Shown here piece after piece: positions 56,170 to 64,000 of a stretch of DNA of 64,000 bases. The notes beneath the pieces were generated by a model, which made no database searches, had not been told where the DNA came from, and saw only the letters and a list, made by a program, of their open reading frames with translations. The position numbers and the translations under genes are program-made. The DNA is from Acanthococcus lagerstroemiae. Lineage: Eukaryota; Arthropoda; Insecta; Hemiptera; Eriococcidae. The stretch lies in assembly GCA_031841125.1 (NCBI GenBank), contig CM063106.1, positions 29,783,501 through 29,847,500 on the forward strand. Direction: 5' to 3'. Numbering within the stretch: the stretch's first letter is position 1; each line of letters begins with the position of its first letter.

Positions 56170-56700
56170 TGTTCCTGGTTCAACGTCTGTATTGACCAAA
56201 TGATGTTCGAGAAAAGACTCCATACTCGAAACAGGCCCCAAAGGTATAAAAAATAGCCAATGCCGGGACTGTATTGCAGACTTTCCTATTCGCTGACAAT
56301 GTGGTGGTATTTGCGGAGCCTGACATCTTCCAGAACGTAAATGAAGTAGCTGAATCCATGAAGATGTCAGAGATGGTCACCGAAGAAATCATATGATGAT
56401 TCGAGGTAACAGGAATGAAATACCTGAGGAAAACAGCCGGTTACACGTGTTTACGTAGTGTGAGAAATGAAGAAATTCTGCGAGAGCTTGACGACAATAA
56501 GAAAAGATCATCAACTATCGGACAAAATGAGAAGAACACGTGAATCGAATTCCAGATAAAAGATTTCCAAAGAAAGTACTAAATTATTACCGACAGGAAG
56601 AAGAAGCAGAGGTCGATTGATTAAATGGTAGCGAGACGAACTCGACGAAAAGAAGCTGAGCGAGTCCTTGGCCAGACAACCTGAAGAAACAGGAGGAACT
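56170..56700 (+). mobile_element. LINE family D, post-RT remnant
   Basis: VLQTFLFADNVVVFAE (about 56268-56316) is RT motif C with Asp-Asp changed to Asp-Asn. It is followed after a deletion by MKYLRKTAGYTCLRSVRNEE (about 56418-56475) and PTGRRSRGRLIKW near 56600, the usual C-terminal order of RTE/Jockey-type LINEs. Stops interrupt it. The earlier RT motifs are missing. Confidence 0.75.
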
Positions 56701-56881
56701 GAATTCAGGACCTCGAAAACCTATAAATTGAATACAACTACGATGAAATAGTAATTATTTAGCTGGAATGTGGTGGAACTCTTAATGAGTCGGCTCCAAA
56801 AATTGCCTTCAGAATTGAATTCACCGACTTAGAACACCTATAAGTAAATACCATCTCACCATTATTTAGCCATAAATCCCG
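56697..56881. repeat. Solo arm of the 58.6-kb foldback family
   Basis: GAATTCAGGACCTCGAAAAC, CTATAAATTGAATACAAC, CAGAATTGAATTCACCGAC and AGCCATAAATCCCG follow the order of the right arm at 59033-59220. It begins directly at the end of LINE D. Confidence 0.6.
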
Positions 56882-58620
56882 TTGGTGGACATCACCTTTG
56901 ACTCTTTCTTAAGAACTCCCCTCATACCCCGTCCTATACGTTGTCACTAACCTACATTACGAAGTCTATCTCTGTTATGTTCAGTCGATATCATACATAT
57001 AACATACCGACATCTAAGTTTATACATTCCTAACACCCGTGAAGGAGCGACAGAAAAAAAAATCAAAACCTATGTATTTTTCTGTAAAAAATGAGAATCG
57101 AGGCGCCACTTGTTAATATTATCCGATTGAACGGAAAATTTCAGGGATTTATCTTTCCATCAATTGGAACAATAATCCGCTCGGTACTCATTAAAATTCA
57201 AACATTCGAAACTTATTTGCTCCCTAACAGTGAAGAAAAATGGAATCCGTAGTTAAGGAATAAAATTGTCCTCGCTGAACCCTTGCGGAATAAAATTTTG
57301 GTGGTAATAAAAATACCTAAAGTTTGGTTAGTACATAACAATAACGAAGTAGCGTGCCTGAATATATGAATACGTTTTATTATTCCTTAGTAATACACGA
57401 TGGCGATCGTTCATTTCATTTGCGGAAGAAAAAAATTCTTCGTCGCCAAATGATTTTTTTCTGGAATTAAAGAAAAGGAAACTGCATACAAGTTGCTAAA
57501 ATTTCCTTCGTGCCCAAATTTCAGAGGAAAAAGAGATTTCCACGGGGGAGGGCAAATACACCGCAAACTCTCAGGACCATCACCATTGTTTTTCAGTGTA
57601 GATCAAACTGTATTTCAGATTTTTAATTCTTGTTAATAGATTATCCGTATTAGTGGAGCCATATTTATGAGTTTGCAAATTCGGATCGTGAAATTTGAAC
57701 AAAATTTCCAATCGCATTCTTTTTGATTTTGGCACCCCCTTCAGTATTCAAAGTAGACAATATATAATTATTATAGTTGTTGCTTGCTTTTCAAAATAGG
57801 TGGTCTTATTCTTCTGCATTCTTGATTTTTAAAAAAAAATACCTCACAACATTTCACTTAAAAATTTCCAAATTTTTCAGAACCTTATGAAAATTTTCAA
57901 ACTTGAAAATATTACATTATTTTATTCTTAATGTTTTCTTTACACTCAATTTAGAAGAAAGTGGTGACGGAGTACTTTAAAAATGTAACAAAAACTATAA
58001 TCGCTATTTGTTACTTGTCTTGAATATTGAAGCAGACACCAAAGTTGAAATTTCTATAGCTAAGAATTTTAATTTAATGACACAATTTGAATTTTCATAT
58101 TCGTATATGGCCCCTTCGATCTCAAAGATTGGTAATGAGTAGTTATGCAAATTTTTATTACCTACGTTTTTAGTATGCTCTTACTTATCGTCAATAAAAT
58201 TTCGAAATCGAAATTAGGTATAGAATTCGCTATTTTCAATTTTGGAGACTTGTAGTCTTTTCAATTTTGGAAATGGGACGTATATATTAGAGTATCCTTT
58301 ATTTTGCGACTTTTCTTGAATCTCTGATTTCCGCACGCTGATGGGTACTACATAAAGCAGTAGAGAAGCCCACCCATTAATATTTCAGGTCGATTAGATC
58401 AAGGGAACACGTGCCAAATGTTCTCTGCCCTTCTTGTTGAACAGAACCTGGAGTTATAACTTTATGAACTATTTTTTTATTTTATTTTTTTTACTCGACC
58501 TGTAACAACGCTTAAAATATTTGCATACAACGTTTGAAGAACAATTTAAATATACTTTGAAAATAAAATTGTTTGACTCCATGTCCTGGATTAATTACCT
58601 CGAAGGAGAGCTCCAAAATA
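56882..58620. other. Non-coding, nothing recognised
   Basis: AT-rich stretch of 1.7 kb without a supported gene, TIR or retroelement motif. Confidence 0.4.
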
Positions 58621-59220
58621 GGAGATGAGAGGGCTGAAAATAAAATTCAAGATAAAAGTCAATTCATAAGGTTTTCAGGTCACTGAATTCAATTCTAAGG
58701 TCAGTTTTTTGATCCGACCCGTACGATACCACGAAAGGGAATTGAGGTCCATTGATAATTATTTTCCGAGACTGTACTCGATTTGTGGCTTTTTGCGGTA
58801 GCTGAATTCCATTTCGAGATTGGTTCGTACATTTGACTTACCGAAATGCTACCAAAGGCATGTTGAGATGAAATATTAGTGATTTTTTGAGATTGTACCT
58901 ATCCTATTTATTGGTTTCCAAGGTCAATCGTTCTTATCTGCGAATAATTTTAGAATCTGCTTCATCACATGCCACTAGAGAAGGTCCAACCCAAATAATA
59001 ATCCATTTTGAATATCTGTTCTCAAAATAGAATTCAGTGACCTCGAATACCTATAAATCGAGTATACTCGAGAAAAACGAATATGAATAAATCTCAATCC
59101 TGTTTGGTGGTACCGCAGAGGGTAGGATTGAGACACTCACCTCAGAATTGAATTTAGCAACTGAAGAATCTATAAATCGACTCCTATCTCAAGTTTTATT
59201 TTTCAGCCCTCCTACATCCC
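58621..59220. mobile_element. Foldback element, two arms of about 240-255 bp
   Basis: The left arm starting GGAGATGAGAGGGCTGAAAA (58621) and the right arm ending with a diverged complement (TTTTTCAGCCCTCCTACATC, about 59200-59219) remain alignable inward to about 58860 and 58966, through CACTGAATTCAATTCT / AGAATTGAATTTAGCAACTG, ATACCAC / GTGGTACC, ACTGTACTCGATTTG / ATCGAGTATACTCG. Only about 100 bp lies between the arms. No target duplication seen and no ORF. A solo arm occurs at 56697-56881. Confidence 0.7.
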
Positions 59221-59470
59221 ATTTGTGAGCGGCTCTTTTCGGTCATCCGTATAGATTGTGGAGTGAAATGATGTTGTATTCAATATAAATAGTCAAACCG
59301 CTATTTTTAGCATCATTACAGGCTCAGTAAAAAAAGAAAGAAAAAAAAGATGTATATACAGGTTATGTGTTTATTCGTCTTGATGAGATCTACAACCAGT
59401 GCCTCCCCCTCTCCCCGTCTAAGCTAGGATCCCTTTTGTAAATACTTGTTAGTACCGATTTCTTCTTTAA

Positions 59471-59907
59471 CAGTGGTGGTCAAATAGTGGAAACAAGTGC
59501 CCAAACCTATTTAAAATAGAAAATACCGAATGGGTGTTGAATGATTTGATTTATAATAGGAAAACAGATAATAGGTTTTAAAATCCAGAAACCTAGAGGT
59601 ATTCCAAGTATAAAATCGCTACAGTCAGTATTGGGTCTCGAAATGTCTGTGTTAACATATTTATTTGATACTTTCAAAATAGGCTTTTTCTGCAGAATAA
59701 GTTTTCTAAATAAAATCGCTGTTTTCTCACTAGATTTTTTTATTCCAAAATAATGTTTTCGAAGTATAAAAAATCTGTTTCGACCACTTAATTTGAAATT
59801 GGAAACGGAAAATAGATTTGAAATATGAAATTTATTCACCAGAGAAAATGGTTATTGGTTCCAAAACCTAATTTCTGTTTCGTAAAACTTATTTTGGCAC
59901 ATCTCTG
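59471..59907. mobile_element. Possible hAT-like element, word AATAGGTTTT
   Basis: The left terminus CAGTGGTGGTCAAATA and right terminus (other strand) CAGAGATGTGCCAAAATA resemble hAT ends. AAATAG.TTTTC-like words are scattered through it. Flanking 8-mers do not match, so this is tentative. The minus ORF 59507-59839 lies wholly inside and has no known domain. Confidence 0.4.
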
Positions 59908-60673
59908 GTGACGGTAAATGTAACTTGACTATAGTCTGACCAGGTGCACTTTGCTTCTGTCTTTTCAGATTCCCCGAAGGTTTGCGAATAGGGGGTATCC
60001 CTCCTCCTACCCCTCAAGCCGTTCCTGTATTTTTACACCAGGTATTCGAACCTGCATGACCATTCCGAGCGAAAATCCATTGGAAATGTTCAGTTACTTT
60101 TTCTGTATCAATAATTGAATATGTGGCTGGTGCAACGTTGTGTGTTACGTTTTTGCAAAGTCGTTTTTTGTAGGATTAGAATGAATACGAGTTAGGTTCT
60201 AGAAGTACCTAGAAACCTAGCGCAGAATGTTGTTTTTTCCATTCCATTTCCACTTACAGCTGATAGAGCAATGGTGCGTGTAGCACTTCAAGGGCATAAA
60301 TAGCCTCGTTATATGGGAGGGGTCAAAAAAATTATTTTCTCTGTCCTGCTTGACCTTTACGCTCTCCCTCATTATTTAACTCACATAACTCCTAAACAAT
60401 AAAGTAACGAAAAAAACGTTTTCCTAGGTGGTCCAGACCCACAGAACCCCTTCCTCTCCGTCTACACCCTTTATGACACCTTGATGTGGCACAGATACCA
60501 ACCGGTCTGTGATAAGGCGTCTATGAGACAACGTTGCATGTGGGAATGCTTATAAAATGGGCGAACTTTTATTACTCTCTCACTTATACGACTTTCTGGC
60601 AGAATGTGTGATTTGTAACATGCAACGTTGCTTGAGCCACCTATTCAGTTGTTAATTTATTTTGGTTACCCCA
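59908..60673. other. Non-coding, nothing recognised
   Basis: No supported gene. A box-B-like GGTTCGAATAC on minus near 60050 lacks a box A and is not called as a tRNA. Confidence 0.4.
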
Positions 60674-61055
60674 TTAAACCATATTGACGCTAAATCGACG
60701 TCGACTTGACGACAGATCGACTTTTTGTCACGATTCAGAATCGACTCATCATCGACATCGATTTCTCGTCGAAATAGTCTCGAAGTTATCGATGAAAAAT
60801 CGACCCAACTTGACTGCATATCGATGTCGAAATCGGGTCGACATGAAATTCATAGCGCTTCAACGTCGAAATTGAAACGATTTTGGGTAAATGCCGTTCC
60901 GTGCGCTGTAAATCCACGTCGACATTGAGTCAAATTTGAATATATGATATCCCATGAGCCGTAAATTGGCGTCGAAGTTCAGTCGATTGCGGGTAATTAT
61001 ATTTTTCATCGACTGTGAATCAGCGTCAATTTGAGGTAGATTTTTTTAAAATTAA

Positions 61056-62660
61056 TTTATTAATTTATTTATATTTGAGTCCCCCCAACAGGTACCCGAG
61101 GGTCCCATTGACAGGGAGGGACTGTAGGCACATTATAATTCTTAAAAAAAAAAAAATTCAAATGAAGGGTGTGGGATTAAGAAGAAGGAAAAGATGACAG
61201 AAATAGGGTGGGGAGACAGGGACCAGAGCAAGGGCAGAGCGGGAGGAGGTAGGTGGCAGTTGAAAATTATGAATTGAGAACTGAGAACTGAGAACTGAGA
61301 GTTGAAGGGATCCGAGGGGCCCTAACAAACCACACCTGTGCGGTATAAGTGAAAGAACTGCAGAGACTAGGACCTACACGTATACCCTCGAGTACTTTAA
61401 TGACTGATGAAATATATGTACTGTCTCCTACTCATGAAAAATATGTCGATCCCAGGGTTTTCTTGGGTAATATTAATATGTATAATGCTAGAGTATTGTC
61501 CATACTTGATGCTGAGCCTCTACGTGTCACAAAATGATCAGTATTTCTTGTATTGAATGTAAGGACCCTGAATTTGAATACGTGTTGAGTTGTTGGAATC
61601 CAAAACTTTGTTATTTAGAACATCCCTTAAGAAGATCAATTGCGCCAGACATCTTCTATTTTTTAGACTCATAATCTCAGAGCCAACCAAAAGTTCTTTA
61701 TATACAATTTCAGAAGGATAATATGTAATGATTTTACAATATAAGTATTTCAATTTTCTCAACCTTATCTTTACCTTGTTGAGTTTTGGGATGCCATACA
61801 ACCGAGGAGAATTCCAATATTGATCTGACAAAACTAGAATAAAGAATTTTCATTGTTTCTAAATTTTTATAACAAGTTCCATTTCGCTTTATGAAGCCAA
61901 CCATTCTTTTAGACTTCAAAGTTATGTGATCGACATGCATATTGAATAATAATTTCGAATCCAGAATGATGCCTAAGTATTTTACAGAATTTATATAACT
62001 AAGTGTATTTTTTATTTATTTTATACTCGTGTAAAATGGGACATATTTTTCTTGAAGGGGTAATTTTTTCACATTTGCCAGTATTAAATAAACACAAGTT
62101 ACAATATCACTCCATTCAACTAATCAGTCAAGATCTTGTTGCAGTTTAACACAATCATTTTAAGATTTTATAATTTTATAAATTTTCGTCTCATCTGCAT
62201 ACAGCAATAATTTTGAATATTGGAGTTTTTCAGAAATATCATCGACAAAAATTAGGAATGGACCCAAAACCGAACCCTGGGGAACACCTGACACATTCTT
62301 GTAACACGTAGAGGCCACTCCTTTGTACTTGACAAACTGCATTCTGTTATTTAAGTAGGAGTGAAATAGAATTATTAGTTCTTTTGGAAAGCCAAAGCTG
62401 CCCAATTTTCGGAGTAAGATTTTGTGGTTTACAGTGTCAAAAGTCTTTGAAAAATCTCTGTGGATGGTATCCATTTGTCCACCCTTAGAGAGGGTTATAT
62501 TGACATCATATGTGAAGTTCATTAGGTTTGTGTGCACTGAATATCCGTTTCTAAAGCCTTGTTGACACTGAGATAAGATATTTTTGGAGTGATTGTATAG
62601 ATATTTGTGAAGGGTTTTCCATAGGCTTTTAACTAACGTCAAAATTCAGGAGAATTTTGG
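61056..62660 (-). mobile_element. LINE family E (Jockey-like), 5'-truncated
   Basis: Read on minus, the RT fragment (62642-62160) is followed by broken frames, including DCVKLQQDLD and IVTCVYLILANVKKL, then a post-RT block (61940-61734) with HITLKSKRMVGFIKRNGTCY and LYSSFVRSILEFSSVVWHPK, and a further C-terminal piece to 61538. The 3' UTR ends near 61056 with CCTGTTGGGGGGACTCAAAT then an A/T-rich ATAAATAAATTAATAAATT tail. It lies inside the foldback element at 60674-63027 and is therefore younger. A seven-base tandem (GAACTGA, three to four copies) lies at 61276-61300. Confidence 0.85.
62160..62642 (-). pseudogene. Reverse transcriptase fragment of LINE E
   Basis: The 160-codon frame begins inside the RT domain (the opening Met is only the first one in frame). 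It shows LSQCQQGFRNGYSVHTNL (23-40), motif A DTIHRDFSKTFDTVNH (58-73, catalytic D63), motif B SGVPQGSVLGPFL (from about 118) and motif C LLLYADETKIY near the end. In motif C the second catalytic Asp is Glu, and several residues are lost after PFL. It would have copied LINE RNA at a nicked target; truncation and the motif C change make it inactive. Confidence 0.88.
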
Positions 62661-63053
62661 TCTACGTATTTATAGAGTAGAAATGAAGTAGTAGGTAGTA
62701 TAGTTTTTCATTCGGCTGCATTTCGACTTCAAGTCGACGGCGAAATTAAATATAAATTGAGTAGCAAGTATGACTTTAAATTCGATTGCATTTCGACTTG
62801 AATTCGATGGCGAAATGAAGTCGAAATTGAGTAGCGTAGAATAGTTTGAAATTTGACCGCATTACTCAAAGTCGACGTCAATCAGCAGTCGGTCTAGTTT
62901 AAAAATCGGCTCCATTTCGACAAACCGTTGTGAAGACCTCAATTCGACGTCGCATTTCACTCGACTTCAGGTCGACACTGCCTAACGACTCCAAGTCGAC
63001 TTAAAATCAGCGGTCGACATGGTTTAACAGGCATCCGGTGTTCCCTAGTACAG

Positions 63054-63298
63054 CAGGGCCGGATTTTTGGCTGTATTCGCAGGAGCCGGGCTCCGGGACA
63101 ACCGCCGACAGAGGACCCCTATCAAATGAAGAAACATTTTCAAAAAATAGAAATAAACTAGTTGTTTGCCGGTCGCCGATCGGTTACCCATATGTACGAA
63201 AAATGCCGACTTTGACCCCCTGGAAGATGATCAAAACTGAACAGTGGGTCCTTTAAGCTTGGGTTCCTGGGCCCAAAAATCCTAAATTTGGCCTTGGC
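63054..63298. mobile_element. Possible hAT-like MITE
   Basis: The left terminus CAGGGCCGGATTTTTGG and right terminus (other strand) CAAGGCCAAATTTAGGATTT resemble a common insect hAT end. GGGCCC and GGATTTTTG recur inside. Flanking 8-mers TAGTACAG and GCCGGTAT do not match, so it is tentative. Confidence 0.4.
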
Positions 63299-63299
63299 C

Positions 63300-63642
63300 G
63301 GTATAAGTTTTCGATAATTACTCCGTGTAATTATTCTTCGCCTGACCTAGCTTCCAAATGCGTATACGCTTCTGACACTTTTAATTTAATTATAATAATC
63401 TGCCTAATGACCACCGCAACATGGCGACTGGCGAGAACAAGAGAATCGCACTTCAGCCATTGTCCAAGTGTTTCAATTTTCAAGTTCACGGGTTAAGGTT
63501 TCATTGTGTATCGTGTATTCGAATCGTAAACGAGTAATTAATATCTTCGCCGCGTGTGTACTCCACAATAGAGTATCAGGCATGCTGGGAGCATTGAAAC
63601 GGGACAAGGGGCACTTCCTCTCCCGATTCTCGTACACCATCT
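63300..63642. other. Non-coding, downstream of the edge gene
   Basis: Probable 3' flank or UTR of the minus-strand gene at the right edge. No AATAAA on minus was recognised in it. Confidence 0.35.
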
Positions 63643-64000
63643 TCAGGTTTTCCTCTCGACATCCGGTGATGGATGCCCGTTGTCGAGTATGTTGCGCAGC
63701 ACGTTGACAGCGTTGACAACCCTGACGTCCCGCAGATCCTGGAAGAAGGCGTTTCGCAGCGTCTCGTTGGACAGGATTTTGGCAACGGTTTCTTTGAACA
63801 CGCTTTCGACGTCCTGCGGTTCCTCGACTCCGTTCATTTGGCCGGTGATACGGTCCAGTACGTGCGACAGATCGTCATCGTCCGCATCAACCGAATCGGC
63901 GTCGGGCATTATGAGCGCCTTTTCGGCAGCATTGCCAGTCACGCTGACTCTGGCCGAGCCCAGATTCGGGTTCCTCGAATCGAGCCGTGGCCTGTGGCTG
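63643..64000 (-). CDS. C-terminal exon of an unidentified host protein (partial)
   Basis: The minus frame is open from the window edge (last complete codon 63997-63999) to a TGA at 63643-63645, at least 118 codons, so the start lies outside. It is clearly GC-richer than its surroundings, with GC-ending codons. Visible features are an acidic stretch (DADSVDADDDDLSHVLDRIT), then a helical-looking segment (VFKETVAKILSNETLRNAFF) and the tail NGHPSPDVERKT. There is no membrane segment, zinc motif or repeat. I do not recognise the family. A competing frame at 63576-63785 is arginine/serine/cysteine-rich and judged a shadow. This is the best host coding sequence in the window; whether it is a single exon cannot be told. 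Confidence 0.7.
   Translation of the reverse strand, partial: SHRPRLDSRNPNLGSARVSVTGNAAEKALIMPDADSVDADDDDLSHVLDRITGQMNGVEEPQDVESVFKETVAKILSNETLRNAFFQDLRDVRVVNAVNVLRNILDNGHPSPDVERKT

Larger units (their letters stand above)
60674..63027. mobile_element. TTAA-bounded foldback element, word ATCGACGTCGA, split by a LINE
   Basis: The left end TTAAACCATATTGACGCTAA (60674) and right end (other strand) TTAAACCATGTCGACCGCTG (63027) match well. The left arm (to about 61040) is packed with ATCGACGTCGA/GTCGAAATCG words; the right arm (about 62690-63027) has the same words (CATTTCGACTTCAAGTCGAC). TTAA at both edges may be a 4-bp duplication (as in piggyBac, Kolobok or Sola3) or part of the TIR. LINE E occupies most of the interior. 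Without it the element would be about 0.7 kb. No transposase. Confidence 0.75.

Noticed and set aside
60040..60070. Box-B-like GGTTCGAATAC on the minus strand
   Set aside because: No box A at a suitable distance upstream and no cloverleaf, so no tRNA gene.
61276..61300. CRISPR-like short repeat (GAACTGA)n
   Set aside because: A seven-base microsatellite without spacers in a LINE 3' region; no CRISPR array exists in this eukaryotic window.

Overview
The window is AT-rich eukaryotic nuclear DNA, almost certainly from an arthropod and most likely an insect. A whitefly or other hemipteran is only a guess. The evidence is the mixture present: long non-coding stretches, decayed non-LTR retrotransposons, many short non-autonomous DNA transposons with target duplications, tRNA-derived SINEs, Penelope-like hammerhead elements, and very few intact reading frames. 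Nothing looks bacterial: there are no operons, and most short ORFs are chance or transposon debris. Some short ORFs open at TTG or GTG and are not real starts.

Layout. 0-7 kb: inverted-repeat elements, a decayed LINE, a hammerhead palindrome and a candidate two-exon gene on the minus strand (4115-4799). 6.2-10.3 kb: a tandem duplication split by a 101-bp insertion with a 15-bp target duplication, then a MULE transposase fragment bounded by inverted GATTGCGTC words, then an RTE-like LINE. 13-21 kb: word arrays, a piggyBac-type MITE and a hAT-type element nested in another. 24-36 kb: a second nested hAT pair, two SINE copies, and a stack in which a repeat is split by a hAT element that itself holds a SINE and a palindromic MITE. 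38.6-41.8 kb: a LINE split by a 1.4-kb hAT-type element. 43.7-50.8 kb: several TIR elements and a three-copy hammerhead element. 51.8-56.9 kb: two LINE tails, a possible membrane-protein pseudogene and an 875-bp element whose two six-copy word arrays surround a FLYWCH zinc-finger ORF. 58.6-63.0 kb: two foldback elements, one interrupted by a LINE. 63.64-64.0 kb: the clearest host coding exon, running off the right edge on the minus strand.

The recurring theme is DNA transposons whose inner ends are built from a private 8-12 bp word, repeated imperfectly and often in opposite orientation at the two ends. At least seven different words occur in elements bounded by TIRs, most of them with target duplications, and more words occur as orphan arrays. 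The most interesting loci are the FLYWCH/GAATTCCGTCC element (55013-55903), related by its word to the MULE transposase fragment at 8 kb, and the two hammerhead elements (3347-3552 and 47491-47755). All boundaries, alignments and pairings were read by eye; no search or folding program was run.
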